Of a stretch of DNA of 64,000 bases, positions 1 to 12,408 are shown one piece after another. Positions within the stretch are counted from its first letter, which is position 1, and each line of letters starts with the position of its first letter. The stretch covers positions 31,072,614 to 31,136,613 of the forward strand of contig OY743184.1 of assembly GCA_963555705.1 (NCBI GenBank), in the 5' to 3' direction. The position numbers and the translations under genes were made by a program. The stretch comes from Ligustrum vulgare. Taxonomy: Eukaryota; Streptophyta; Magnoliopsida; Lamiales; Oleaceae. The notes under the pieces are model-generated. The model ran no database searches. It saw only the letters and a program-made list of their open reading frames with translations, and was not told the origin of the DNA.

Positions 1-109
1 ATTAATAATTGAAATTCCTTCAAAGAGGATACATCATTATTACTGAAATGGGGAAAACTACCGAATAAGGCAAAGAATTGCTAAAACGCCTATCTCTAGT
101 CCTATCCCA

Positions 110-607
110 CTATATGTGATTATTGACAGAGGTAGATCCGGGCATGCCAGGTGTATAGTCTGGGGCATCGGGTGTGACGCTTGGTGAATTGGGAAAATAA
201 TCTAGTGAATCTAGAACATAACCCTGTAAACCAGGTGTAGAATCATAGGTCCCTGACTCAGCATCAGGTATCTCATTTGGCTCCTCCTCGTCATCCGATA
301 TGACTACCACTTCTGGTGCTGGTGCTAGTGCTAGAGTGGGGACTCGGAAATGATCCCATCGCATCATAAATTCATCACAGACAACCTGGAAGCTCACGTT
401 CTCTCCCAGACGAATCTTTACGTCATTATAAAACGAATAAGCTAATGTCTTCTTATTTTTTGGGAATAATAATAAAAGTTGGACGAAGAACTGAGCTTCG
501 GTCATCTTAAATCCACTAGTTATGAAGTGATGGTGCATGGCACAAAAGCTAAGAATGTGGTCTGAAATCCATCCAAGTGGTGCCATGTCTAAAATCAAAT
601 TATGCAA
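110..607 (-). CDS. leader ORF of element A, between primer-binding site and gag (165 aa)
   Basis: This open frame lies about 275 bp downstream of the primer-binding site of element A, where a non-coding leader would be expected. I do not recognise a known domain. The C-terminal third is strongly acidic and Pro/Ser/Asp rich, beginning VVVISDDEEEPNE, and the middle carries VCDEFMMRWDHFR. That segment has the same C-x-E-x4-W-x3-R spacing as FCKELTSQWEQAR in the 149-residue leader ORF of element D (61752-62201), and both proteins become acidic shortly after it. Position, strand and this shared pattern suggest homologous accessory proteins of the retrotransposon. The function is unknown. Translation might begin at the first Met (607) or at an internal Met-Ala-Pro about eight codons in. 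Confidence 0.55.
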   Translation of the reverse strand: MHNLILDMAPLGWISDHILSFCAMHHHFITSGFKMTEAQFFVQLLLLFPKNKKTLAYSFYNDVKIRLGENVSFQVVCDEFMMRWDHFRVPTLALAPAPEVVVISDDEEEPNEIPDAESGTYDSTPGLQGYVLDSLDYFPNSPSVTPDAPDYTPGMPGSTSVNNHI

Positions 608-880
608 AGTACAGTTAGGGTTTTATTATTAGCTCAAATAGAAGGACAAAATATTCCATGTAAAACATTTTTAATTTTTTCTAAAATGTATTAATTCTCA
701 TTTGTTCTTGTCTAAATCATAAAACAATTTATTTCTCAAGTATCCGAAATAAATAAAATAAACATGCTAAACTTCGTTACCTTTGGAGTCGGTGGAAAGA
801 ATGATGGCATTGGAAAAAGTTCTCAAACATTATTTATTATTATTTTAGAAAAGTTGCAAGTCTACAGAAACGTAGACCCT

Positions 881-892
881 TCTCTGATACCA
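881..892 (-). promoter_or_regulatory. primer-binding site (initiator tRNA-Met), element A
   Basis: On the minus strand this reads TGGTATCAGAGA, which matches the standard plant initiator tRNA-Met primer site TGGTATCAGAGC except at the last base. It lies 3 bp from the LTR edge at 896. It fixes the element's orientation (minus) and shows that 896-2965 is a 5' LTR rather than a solo LTR. Confidence 0.8.
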
Positions 893-895
893 AGC

Positions 896-2965
896 TGTGA
901 CGCCCCGAGTTCCGTGAAACCCGGAACGCCACTTCTTTTTTTAAAAACTAACTTTTGAAATAAAATTTATTGCGGAAAAATGATTAAATCTCAAAAAAAT
1001 AACATTTATTGACTTTAAGTTGTGCCGAATATTCAAATAAAATAATATCTTGGTGAAAATTCATAAAATTCTATTCTTCAAACAAAATGAAATAACGTAG
1101 TTCATAAAAACAAAATTTTCTTTTAAAATAATTTCTACTAATGATTTGGCACTTTTGTCCATCATTCGTCACCGTCTCCGAAATCTGCAAAATTTGCTTA
1201 AACCACGGGGTGAGCATTTCAAAAAGAAATACTCAGTAGACTCTCCAATAACTATTCTACAGAATAATTGAACATGTAATTATGCAAATATTACAGTGAT
1301 GTTCTCAAATTCTCATCATAAGCATCACATAAGGAGTGTAAATGAACATATTCTCGTCTCATGCAATAAAACATATATGTTATGACATGCATAACAAAAT
1401 TCTCAATTTATCTCATAAGAGATATTTTCGTCTATTCTCATGCAATTAAGCATATAATCACATAAATCCAGATAAAAACATGCAATTATAATCTAAACTA
1501 ATTAGTGGGGGCGAGTCTACTTAAAACTTAACGAGTTCACAAAAGTAGAGCGGGAATGGCACATCAATCTTTTAGTTCTCCAAATGATTCGTCTAGTGAA
1601 GAGAAAATTAATTAAATTAGAAATTCCAAAATTAAAGTCTTAAGTAATAAATAAAACTTTAGGGCTATATTGAAATTTTAAAGAAATTGGAATTTAAAAG
1701 TCTAGGGCTGAAATAGTATTTTTAAAACTTAGGGACTGACTAGAAACCTTTTAAAAACCGCAAGGGCTGATCTAATAACTTTTGAAAGTGCAATTAATAC
1801 TTTTAAAATTAAAAGGACTGAAATTGAGTACTTTTCAAAGTTCTAAGGGAGAAAAATAAAAAAATATAAAACAAATATCCTTCTCTCTCTCCCTCACTTG
1901 TGATTAGAGTGAGAAAGCAAAGGAAAGGAGGGGCGACGGGTTGGCCCCTTCTGTCCAGTGCTGCTAGCATAACACCGCCGTCAAGTGGCGGCGAGTGGTG
2001 TGGGGGTGCCTGGGGTTAGGATTTAGGGGTTATGGGCTATGTGAGAGTGCGAAAACTGGGAAAATCCGGGGTTTGATTCATGGTTCCAGATTTTTGTTTT
2101 CCAATGAAGTATACTGGTGGTTGAGGTAAGTATATTTTGTGTTTTGTTTTGATTTTTGGTTCTTGTGTGCATTTGGGGGGATTTTTAAAATTTGAAGCTA
2201 AGGCAGTAGAAGGAGGTGGCGGTCGCGATTGTTATGGCACCGTTGTGGTGGATTTGGGCTTTGTGTTGTGGTGTGCGTGTTCAGGAGGTGGTGTTGGTGG
2301 AGATAATGGATGGTTGGGTTGTGAAAACTGATTGTGCAGTGGAGAGTCTCGGCCATGGAGGTGGTTGGTTTGGCAGTGTGGTGATGGTGTTGATTCGATG
2401 GTTTGGATGGCTGCTGGTGGTGGAATTAAGGTTGGCGGATCGTGGTTTGTGGAGAAAAATGAAAAACAAAATTTCTTGAGAATTTTACCTGGATTCTGAT
2501 GTTGAACCGTGGTTGAGGATAGTGACGTGAATGGAGTTTATAGGGTGGGATAGTTTTGTGTTGGAGTTGGATTGAAATTGCATAACCTTATCAGATAAAC
2601 GTGGGTTAAGGAATCGATGAGGTTGAGTTCGGGTAAATCACGAAATTTTCCAGGATAATTTTGAACTCAGATTCATAAACTTAGATAATTTCGAATTTTG
2701 AAAAGAAATTAAGCTAGAATTTAATTTTGGATAAAAATTGGATTTTTTAAAGAATTTTAAATTTTGGGATTTTTTTAAAAATAAAAATAAAATAATGATC
2801 TTGGAACATTTTTTAATAAAATTTGGAATTTGACTACGATTAAAATAAATTTTAAATTTCACTTAATAATTGGCTAGACAAATATTCTTTTAAAAATAAA
2901 TGGGATAAGTCATAGCCACACGTGTTTATTTTATTTCAAGTAACGAAAAATTCCCGATTGCTACA
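896..2965 (-). repeat. 5' LTR of element A
   Basis: On the plus strand this runs from TGTGACGCCCCGAG to GATTGCTACA, about 2.07 kb, so it has TG...CA ends. Its ends and its internal block around 1160-1245 (CACCGTCTCCGAAATCTGCA, then GGTGAGCATTTC and ACTCAGTAGACTC) recur in the solo LTR at 39967-42624. Around 1670-1860 it carries degenerate copies of a unit like GGGACTGAAAT-TACTTTTAAAAGTT, also seen in the other LTRs of this family. The apparent ORFs at 2137-2479 are low-complexity Val/Gly-rich frames inside the LTR and are not treated as genes. Confidence 0.8.
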
Positions 2966-3590
2966 ACATTGGCGACGAAGGGGAAGAACGTCCAACATTT
3001 GTCAGCCAGATGCTTAGCCAAGAGGTAAGTAATAAATTAATCGCCTTATTTAAGGATTACAAAGATTTTTTTCTTGGAAATATGAACATATGCCTGGTTT
3101 AGATAAAAACTTAGTAGAACATAGATTACCAACTAAACAAAATGTTACGTCTCATAAGCAACCTCCTAGGTGTATTGCCCCTAATGTGTTGCCTGAAGTA
3201 AAGAAAGAAGTAGAGTGATTGTTAAAGGCAAGATTTATTAGAACAACCAGTTGTGTTGATTAGTTATCTAATATTGTGCCTATCTTGAAAAAGAATGGTA
3301 ATACTAGAGTATGCATAGACTTTAGAAATTTAAATCTAGCAACGCTAAAAATGAGTACCCAATGCCTATGGTAGATTCTTTAGTAGATTCGGATGCCAGA
3401 CGTAATGTATTCCTTTATGGATGGATATTCGGGATATAACCATATTTACATAGCTGAAGAGAATATACTCAAAATTGCCTTTAGGTGTTTTGAGGCTTTA
3501 GGATGCTTAGTGATGTCTTTCGGCCTTAACTTCATCATCTTTGAAACTAGAGGACCTACAATGCAATTTCATTGAAAACTTGCAAAAATT
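2966..3590 (+). pseudogene. decayed Tat/Ogre-like Ty3/gypsy reverse transcriptase fragment
   Basis: Conceptual translation with frame changes gives a recognisable Tat-lineage reverse transcriptase start: RPTFVSQMLSQ, then MPGLDKNLVEHRLP, KARFIRTTSCVD, LSNIVPILKKNG, RVCIDFRNLN, EYPMPMVDSLVDS and finally FMDGYSGYNHIYIAEEN. The first catalytic Asp is in FMDGYSG. The frame is broken by a stop after KKEVE and by shifts around 3345-3395, and homology fades after about 3520, before the second catalytic motif. The element runs on the plus strand. Its upstream part was separated by the insertion of element A at 2965. It is non-functional. Confidence 0.8.
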
Positions 3591-4429
3591 GGGCAACAGC
3601 ACCGTGGGTGCTGTCGATGCGATTGACGGTGCATTTTGTCCATTCTTTTATGTGGTGGTAGCAGCAGAATGCCATCGTGGCTAAGAAGCGAGACAACCAC
3701 AGATGTCGATGTCACGTGGTACGGCGGTGCTATACGCACTCTTGATGCGAGGTTAGCAGCAGCGATGGTACCATGGAAGTCTCGCTTCCTCGCTATTCAT
3801 TTTTTTCATTGAATGACGAAGAAGGCAGTGGCAGAGGGCCCCCAGCATGACTGCATTTTTGGCATCGCGCACGTGCGTGGCTGCTGTGATCGTGCAGCTG
3901 CCTACGTCTTGGTGACGATGAAGGTACCCAGTGACCGCCTTTTGAATTCAACAGTTAGGCTCCGATTTTGGGTCGATGGCAGACTTGGTTGTTGGCGGTT
4001 GTGTTTTCCTTTTTGCTTGTTTCCTGGTTCATCATGTAGAGAGAGAAAGAAGGAGATTCAAATTGATGGGGCCACTACTCTTCATTTGGGCCGTTTTTGG
4101 TGCTTTTGTTTTGGACCAGATTTCAAATTGAAGTTGGGCCATTTTTGGGTAAATTGAATATGGGTCTTGAATTGTAAAATGTGTCCACTTTTATTAATTG
4201 TAAGAGGCTTTTTGATTGATACTCACCCTTGAAACCTTTAATTGGAAAAATATCATGTACAATTCTTAAAACTGAAAATTATCACATTGAAATAAAAATA
4301 TTGTAATACTAACATCCAAAATTAATTAGATATATTTTAGGAAAACAATTAAATATCATAAATCCAAATTTAAGGAGATATTTTAGGAAAAAAATAAATC
4401 TCTTAACCAGTTACAAAAAAAAATAGATT
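3591..4429. other. non-coding stretch, moderately GC-rich then AT-rich; no supported gene
   Basis: The frame at 3813-4157 has no recognisable domain and I do not call it a gene. The first half (about 3600-4120) has noticeably higher GC than its surroundings and could be the remains of an unrelated gene or repeat. The rest is AT-rich sequence with no motif I can name. Confidence 0.4.
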
Positions 4430-5059
4430 GTCAGCATCATCACTTCGATTGACACTTAGGATGGTCGTAGAAGTCTGGCAGGGGTGTCGCCGGCTTCTGG
4501 AGGGGTGCTTCTCCATCAATAGAGATCCTCGTGTAACCATCAAATTTAGCTGGATTTCCATTATTGAGCTTCGTCATCTCCATATACCAATTGATGCTCC
4601 AATCCCAAAGATCTTTATATTCTTTAAGAAAATGTGTAGAGTAAAAAAAAGGATGTCTGGCTCATTGGTTGCAGCATATAGGTTTCTCCAATCTTCAATC
4701 TTCTCTTGCAAATTATCCAGAAGAGCTTTTGGTGAAGTATCTCTATCAAGATTCAGCCATAGCTCTGTGTTCGTTGCCTTCTCTCTCTCTGTGTGTGTGT
4801 GTGTGTGGTCAGCATCAAAATCTCAATTCATTCCAGACGCAATTGCAGAAGCCACATCCAACCGCCTTGATTTCCATACCATGTGCCATGGGCATTGAAT
4901 AACAGATTTTGTCTCGCTTTGACACATTCTATATTTGTCTGGCTCCACAAAGCCAGACTTCCTCATATTCAAAGTATCCTTCACTCCAGCTAGTTTCATT
5001 GGTGTGACCCTAAAATCCTCTACAAGATGGAGACTTAGTCCATCTTTCTGCTGCCACTA
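4430..5059 (-). pseudogene. coding remnants of an unrecognised gene (two exon-like blocks)
   Basis: Two minus-strand blocks translate into ordinary-looking protein. The first (about 5059-4860) includes LSLHLVEDFRVTPMKLAGV, LNMRKSGFVEPDKYRMC and WHMVWKSRRLDVASAIASGM. The second (about 4765-4430) includes LWLNLDRDTSPKALLDNLQ, EDWRNLYAATNEPD, STHFLKEYKDLWDWSINWY and DGEAPLQKPATPLPDFYDHP, then ends in a stop. A CA-rich microsatellite and an AG acceptor-like site lie between them. The frame inside the second block is shifted at an eight-T run near 4645, so the gene is broken or the run is miscalled. I do not recognise the family. The longer plus-strand frames here are shadows. A solo LTR abuts the block at 5060. 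Confidence 0.45.
4779..4808. repeat. (CT)n(GT)n microsatellite
   Basis: A compound dinucleotide tract of CT repeats passing into GT repeats. It lies in the putative intron between the two coding-like blocks of the gene remnant. Confidence 0.9.
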
Positions 5060-7871
5060 TGTAATACCCAAAACATCAAACTAAAACTTGGCCAATGTCA
5101 TTCGTGAATCACATATTGTTGACATTTCCATTTGCATTTACATTGATAATTCGTTGTGCTTTCTGTTGAAATGATACATTCAATTATTGAGGTTTTAAAG
5201 TATTATTCTTCAAACTTCCCAACTTAGGTGATCGATTTTATGTTGAGCTATGGTATAAAATTAGGTCGATCAAGTGGTGGATATTGGATTGTGACTCAAA
5301 AAATAATTTGGAAAGCATCGTACTTATGATCGGTGAGATTTTACACTTTTATTTCAGATTGATTAAGGCTATCCTAGACCTAGATAAGTAAGTAACACAA
5401 TTTAGATATTAGGTACAAGATTTTATGATCACAATTTTACATTATTAGGCTCAAGTGAAGTGATAAGTACTGAAGTGGGAATTATAGAAATCAGTCGAAG
5501 ATCTGGTGTCAATTGGGAACGGATTTGAATCAACGGTTGAGGAAATTACTTTATCATAAAAATTAGGATCCTAATGGTTATTAAATTACGTGTTAAGCTC
5601 TTGAAATATGTTAAGGACACGTGAATTTTACTTAAGGAGGTTGGTACAAAATCTGAATTAAATAGGAAGCTGACACCTCATGCTTGCTTAGGTCTACTTG
5701 TGATTTGGTAGTTTGTTTCTTAACACCTAAGGAATTTATCATGACTCCAGCACCTTTAAACCTTATCCCTACCATTTAAGACACCAAAAAACTCCCTAAA
5801 GACGTCCTCAAATGCTCCCAAGTGAAAGAAGACACTAAAAAGTTGAATAGAAGTAAGAAGGACAGAATTTGGGCGTTGAAATCCTTTACTAGTAAGTATC
5901 ACGGTTTTGAGGTTTTTAATCCATTAATTTTGAGTGTTTTATGAAATATTAAATCTATGAACTTTATTTAGGTGATTTTGGTATGTTTTGGTGAATTTAT
6001 GATGACAAGAGAATGGTTAGTTATTGAAAGAAATTGAGTACAACTTTGAAGGCAGAATCTGGAATTGATGATCTTTGATGATTTAGCCATTGGTTTTGAA
6101 TTATATCTTGAGGAATAATGTATTAATCGATTTGAATGTGTTTATATATGAGTTTAAAGGTTTTTAAATGATTTTTGGGGGTAGAACCTGAATTGAAGCA
6201 TGATAATTAGAGTGGAACTCAAAACAGTCTTTGTGAAATTCTTAGTTTGATGTACTGTGAAATGAATTGTTTTTGAGGCTTTAAGACCTGAAATTTGTGT
6301 GATTTTGGGATGTTATTACCTTCAAATACATGTCATAAATGTATGGTAAGAGTTTTGGAATAAATGGATATAATTAAGGGTGTGAAAATAGGAATGAATC
6401 AACCTGTGCCGCAGGTGAAATTTAAAATCGGAAGCTATCCATTTTCAAATTTTGCATAGTTTCACCCTTGCTTGTTTACCATTCACTTCTAAAGCTTAGG
6501 AAGTTGATTTGAATTAGTGTTAGGAAATTATTTATCCAAATAAATGTGTTTTACCTGCATTGAACTTGGAAATAGGGGGAAGTTTGGGGCTACTACTTGA
6601 AGTCCTAGTGTTATCTAGATTGTCTTGACATTAATGGTCCTAGTGAAGGAATGTGTGTATTAAGATTTTGAAATTAAGAGCCTTGTTTGATACTAAGTAA
6701 CAATACAGGTTGTTTGACGCCTTCAAGTGGAAAGGACTTGACTTACACCATAGAGAACACACACACAGAGGCAAAAGGTAAGTAAAAATCCATTTACAAC
6801 TACAATGCAAGAGCATAGTAATTGTTGGAAAGTTTTATATCTTATGTTAAACACAATGATTGAATGTGTTTGAGACATTTTTATCATGTATTTTATGCAT
6901 GAGCATTGGCATTGGCATGTGCATGCACGACATACTATAAAGTTTGATATTTAGCATGCACGACATGATTTGAGAAGTGAATCATATTGCAAAATAGTTT
7001 ATTGACCACTACTAGGGCACCGAGGCATGCTGTGATATTTGTTGGCAAGTAAGTGAGACCTCTTGGTGAACACAAGGAGAGATAGGGGGAGTCCTTGGTG
7101 GGTTACGGGAGGGTGGACCACTTGACAGTGCCTTTGTTATGTTATGATTATTGACACCGTGTGTGGAATACTTCTTAGGTGATCATAGAGGCTGATAGGA
7201 GATGTACCTTTAGTGATTACAGGAGGCTGGTCCACTAGAATGTGTCAATGACATATTGGCCATTGGATTATTGATATTGCGCAGAGCTCTTTCTGGTGTA
7301 AAATAGATTGGTCAAGGGCCCAATGAAAAGAAAGGATTTCAATCAAAATGTTTTTATCTCATCTTGATCAATATTTGAATATGATACATTTATAACCTTA
7401 TGTTTTTTAAGGAAATTGCAAGATTGTGTATTCATAATCATGGCATGCATGATTTTTACTTATTGGGCATTAGCTCATGTAGTTCTTGCATTGTAGGTGA
7501 GTATGGAACTTCATAGATGATCTTCCTGGCTGTGAAGCTCTTATAGGATTTTGAGGATCGATGTACAAGGATGACGACCTGCAGGGTTATTTTGTGGGCT
7601 ATCTTTTGGTTCTAAAGTCTTTTGTACTGTATTTTGGAATACTATAATGCATGTATATGTGACTTATAAAGTGGGGTTGTTTATACTTTTGTAACCTCAA
7701 TGTAAAATGTTTTCAGTAAGTCTATATAGTCTTCTTTTCTCTCGATATACTATTGTTATATTGTGAGAATGCTTACGCCATATTAAAAAAAAAAAAATTG
7801 ATCGCATATTTAGATCGAGTAATTAGTTTTCAACTTTTATACAAAATTTTCTATTAAAAAGGGGTGTGACA
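5060..7871 (+). repeat. solo LTR of a Ty3/gypsy (chromovirus-like) element
   Basis: The sequence begins TGTAATACCCAAAAC and ends AAAGGGGTGTGACA, giving TG...CA ends about 2.8 kb apart, with no primer-binding site or polypurine tract next to either end. The flanks are CACTA (5055-5059) and CACTG (7872-7876), a 5-bp target duplication with one mismatch. Near the 3' end is the block ATTGGGCATTAGCTCATG followed by TTGCATTGTAGGTGAGT (about 7465-7505), resembling the R-region block of the other LTRs here. That block and the 3' edge support plus orientation. Internal recombination between two LTRs is the usual way such solo copies arise. No ORF in it is convincing. Confidence 0.65.
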
Positions 7872-10677
7872 CACTGGTTTCAGTTTATCAAGATCTTAGT
7901 TTGATCAAGCACTAGGAGTGATACCTATTGGTTTTAGGAGTGATACCCACAGAGCCAAACTTCCTCATAATCAAATGAATGCACCAAAAACCAAAAAATA
8001 TCAAGTTTCGCTTTATGCTTATGTAACCAGTTTGTTCAGTTCATCTATGTGACTGTGATACCTTAGTGTGGAACTTGGAACTAATTAATGCAACATGATT
8101 CAACTTGAATGATATTAATTGCAGATTTTGAAGGTTGTGATTTCTGTCTAATACCCCAACTACAGGAATCTAGAAACGTGATACTGATAATCATAAAATT
8201 AGAGTCATCCATAACTCTGAATCTTGTTATTGCTGGCTTATTGGAATTTAGAATTTGAATGAATCACAGTTGTAACCACCCTTCGTATTTGAGTAAAGCT
8301 CCTCCTTTAATGACTCATGTTATCCGAAACTCATTCATCATTGTATCTGTTGGGAAAAAAATGTTTGTAGATATCTTGTAAATCTTCAAAAAAGCTCTAT
8401 TTTCTTGGCTCAAGCAGGTATTGAAAGGAAGAAAAGTTCACATCTTGTTGTGGTTTGAAGTTTCTTACGATCTGCTCCGCCGAAGGTGGTGGTCATTACG
8501 GTGGAGAATGTGAGGGAATAGATGGAGGTCGAAGAGATGGTGCAAAATCATTTACACAGACTAGAAAGATATAGATAAGAGAGAGATGGGGCTGAAATTT
8601 AGGAGACAAATTTGAATATTTAAATTTGAAATTTCATTTTTTATTCTTTTTTTTTTTTAAAATTGGGTGATATTTCACTTAATAATTTATATGGACATGG
8701 CATTGATTAAATTAATTATTTGTGGGTGTCAAATATCCAATTATGTGAATTTAGGATGTGTTATGGCCTAATTTCCACTAATTGTAATGTGTACTGAATC
8801 TTATAGTTGGCTGGAATATTCAATTGGATTGCTGTATATTGGACTGAAGATTATAGCTTTGGAGCTAAGGGCTGGACCATTGCAAATGGGAATTGAAGAA
8901 TTGAGTCGACTTGTGGCTCAATGTTATCTTTAATTAATTTGTAATTTTGTGTCTAGGTTTGGGACATATATTATGTTCTTGTTTATTTTATTATCTCATT
9001 TATTTATTGCTTTAATTAAATTGTGAATGAATGTCATTAAATAACATGTCATGTAGATCGCATAAACACTTCTCTAGGTACTATACGGTCATGCATTATT
9101 TTATATTATGTTTTCTTTTCTACATGTTAGATTAGAAAAGAAATATATTTATTAATAATTTGTGTATGCCTCGTACTAATCTAATTAGTCTCCTTATAGG
9201 AGGGTTGCACTGTTTTGGTTACTAGATTGGGCCCATTAGGTGGTAATGTTTTAAATGTGAATTAATCATGATTACCCTATATGTAACGTAATTAATTTAG
9301 TACTTGAAAAATTATCAATGTAGGGGTTAGACATTTAAATCAAGGACATCGTGAGGACTTCCTATAGAATATCCAAACGACGTTAATGATGACCAAATTT
9401 TAACGACGATGAAATTAATATTGCATGAGACGCTAGTGATATTAATTTTAGTGGGAAGGTCCCTGTCCAGCCATAAATCATATTTATTTCTTCTATAGAG
9501 TAATGTGTTTAAGATTTTTGGGTTTTAGGTTGACGTCATATTAGAGTAGTTTTGGGTCTACTTATGCATAATTTTTATTCAGGCATCATATATGAAAATA
9601 TTCATCATATATGCAACTCGTGTTTAATTCATTTTTTTTATTTGAATGTCATATTTTCCACATCCAGTTATATATTTAGACATCACCAACTAATTGGCGA
9701 AAACTGTAACATGTCTCACTATGATTCTTTCCATTTATAACATTTGTTCGTGCTAAGAGATCTTTGTTCAATAGTAATCATAAATCTTCCAATGAAAATG
9801 GTGTTGTTTTGATGAGATGGTTTATTGCATATTTTGATTCTCATATCAAGTACTTTGCAATAAAAACATCAAATAGGATAAACATATTTATTTTCTCGAT
9901 AGAAGGGTACTTATGATAATTTGAACATTTTAATTATGGAGTTATACAAAATATTCTATCATGCTATAATATATCTCTATTTATGAACCGATTGCGTTTT
10001 CTCAAGAGAACATTTGGTAAAACATGATTGGTCATTTTAACATGGTGGAGGTTCCACTTGCAAACATTGATTCAGGTGACATAATGCTCGAGAAATATTT
10101 TAAGATGATCTCTCGCGGTTTAGTGTGGACTAAATTCACTAGGATGAATTTGTCCTTGAAAGGTTCAACGTAAGCTATTCATATAGTAGAGATTATTTTA
10201 AACCAATAGATAGTATGGTGGGCCCTCTAACCTTTTAGCTTTTGAGCAAAGATAGGATTAATGAGTCTATCCTTATTATAGATTCTAGAGTAACTAATCA
10301 CTATTATAAGTTGTTGCAATATGGTCCTAGGTGACTAAATTGCTCAATGAAATAGAGTATATTATAAGGATAAGTATAGATACGGTAATATGGAAAGAGT
10401 CATTGGAGTTTTGTGTTTGGGAAATAATTTTGATTATTATTTTGTCTCTTTATTATTTGAGCGGAATTATATGGCACTTAATCTCCAATTATCAGTTGGA
10501 ATTAAGTTAAATAACGCTCTTATTATTGCGAGACAAATGCTTAAAAATCTTAAAGTTTTATAAATTGTTTCTTTGTGTAATATTACCAAAAATGATAAGG
10601 AATAGGTGATTCCTTGTATTAATGAACTCTTTGATATCTAAATATGATTCAAAGACTAGTAAAGATAGATCTCTAAT
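7872..10677. other. AT-rich non-coding sequence; nothing identified
   Basis: There is no convincing coding frame on either strand. A 29-bp stretch near 7947 (starting CCACAGAGCCAAACTTCCTC) resembles 4944-4972 (CCACAAAGCCAGACTTCCTC), in the gene remnant on the other side of the solo LTR, hinting that both flanks derive from one locus. The frame at 9552-9740 has no recognisable domain. Parts may be the remains of older LTR elements, but I cannot name a family. Confidence 0.4.
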
Positions 10678-12408
10678 TGGAACACCCCAAATTCTGTTAA
10701 CTTGGTACGCTACTAAAGTCTAAATTTTATTTAAATAACCATTTTCAATAAACGTAAAATATGTAATATTTTATTTTCTAGAATAATAACAACTAGAAAT
10801 AAGATGTGAAGGCGTATTTGATTGAAATAACTTAATTTTCAATATCAAACATAACGAACAAATCATCAAACTTTCAAAATAATACAATTCGAATTAATTT
10901 GACAAATAGAAAATAATATATTTTAGAAATATATCGCGGAAGCATCATTTATTGAAATAGTTTACTCAAATCAAATTGTCACTACCAAACATAATAATAA
11001 TAATCAAGAAGCCAAAATTTGTGAAATACTTAATTTTTGAAATTAAATTAATGAATGGAAATCAACAATTAAAATACTAGTTTTCTAAATTTGTTAATTG
11101 AAATAGTCTATCATTTTATTCAAAAATTACACCACTCATTGCCATGTATCGCCGAGCTCCTTAACCTGAAAAGGTGGAAATATTGGGGGTGAGCATAATG
11201 AATTATACTTAGTGGGAAAACAGCAATCAGTCAAAGTTAAATCCAAAAATGCAAATCCACTTACGAATATCATGCTAAAATTATTTTTTGTTGATTTGTG
11301 TACTGTGGGACAATCCCAATGACCCACTTTCAATCCCGGACCTATTTACGGTCCTTGAGAACATATATTTAGTGCTAATTAAAATTTTGGGTTTTCTTGC
11401 TTTTGATTTGTGGGTTGGAGTTGGGCTGTCAAGATTGATGTTGATGGTTATGGTGGTTCTTGGTTGGTGCGGTGGTCTTAGTTGTAAAGGCAATGAAGTT
11501 TGTGATTGTTTGGTGATGAGGGTGGGGCTGATGCTGGGTTTTAATAATGGTAGTTAGCTTACGGTGGTGGTGTTGGTGTTGCTCGGTGGTCGATTGTGAC
11601 AGATCGGCAATGGTGCTTCAGGTTTCAGTTTTTAGTGGTTTATACGAAGGTTGCAGTGGTATACATCCAATAATATTGGTTTACTGGTGGAAGGTAGGAT
11701 ATGGGCTTGGTTTGAGCAATAGTGGTGGTTGCCGGTTGTGGACAGTAGCTGTGATTGAGGCTCGGGTTTTGGTCGATTCATTGATTGGATTTTGGTGAAT
11801 TGTGGCTCGGCTATTGTTTTGTTGAAGCAGAAATCTGAAAATTGTTCTGTTCGTGCATTGAAAGTACAAGAAATCTTACCTCAGAGCTACTATAATTTTT
11901 ATATATCTTGAATGTGTTGAGGAAAGGTATATGTACGTATTGATTGGTTGGGAAGTGTTTGATTTAGAATAGGACTTTGAAAAAAAACTTGGACTTGGGA
12001 AAGACAAAGCAAGTAGAATACCTCTTGAAACATTATTACTTAAGAGATGGAATTTGGATTTAGAAAAAACTGGATAACAATGATAAAATAAAATTTGAAT
12101 TTGGACTTAGAAAAATTTGGATAACAATAATAAAATAAAATTTGAATTTGGATAACAATGATAAAATAATTTAGATAATAATAAAATTGTGATTCGAATT
12201 TGAACTTTTAAGTAGTTTGAATAAAATGAAGTTTTTGACTAAAAATCGATTTGAACAAAATTTATTTCATTGACTCGAAAATAGTTGACTTGGCTAGATG
12301 AATACACTTTAATTTGAAAATGGGGAAATTATAACGACACGTTTTATTTGAAAATTGAGAAATAAAATATTTAGTTAACAATTAACTTGAAAACTCTCGG
12401 TTGTTATA
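10678..12408 (-). repeat. 3' LTR of element B
   Basis: About 1.73 kb, running from TGGAACACCCCAAATTC to TCGGTTGTTATA on the plus strand. The canonical CA end has decayed to TA. It is followed by ATCTTACCCCCTTAAAAAT, the reverse complement of a polypurine tract next to the conserved TTTCGTCCTC block that also follows the LTR of element D. The frames at 11136-11869 inside it are LTR shadows with no domain support. Confidence 0.75.
12050..12192. repeat. short degenerate tandem repeat inside the LTR of element B
   Basis: A unit containing TGGATAACAATGATAAAATAA followed by a TTTGAATTTGGA-like stretch recurs three times with small changes and deletions. It lies wholly within the LTR. Confidence 0.7.

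Larger units (their letters stand above)
1..2965 (-). mobile_element. Tekay-like Ty3/gypsy element A, 5' end only (runs off the left edge)
   Basis: This is the 5' portion of a minus-strand LTR retrotransposon. From right to left it comprises the 5' LTR (896-2965), a 3-bp spacer, a primer-binding site for initiator tRNA-Met (881-892), an untranslated leader and a leader ORF (110-607). Gag and pol would lie to the left of the window. The LTR edge motifs and the stretch around the primer site match element D at 54980-64000, which has an intact Tekay-type gag-pol, so I assign A to the same lineage. It sits inside an older Tat/Ogre-like pol (from 2966). The target duplication cannot be tested because the other LTR is outside the window. 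Confidence 0.75.

Noticed and set aside
2137..2479. Overlapping Val/Gly/Trp-rich ORFs, and similar frames at 11281-11869 and 39594-39998
   Set aside because: All lie inside LTRs, overlap on both strands, and have low-complexity composition with no domain.
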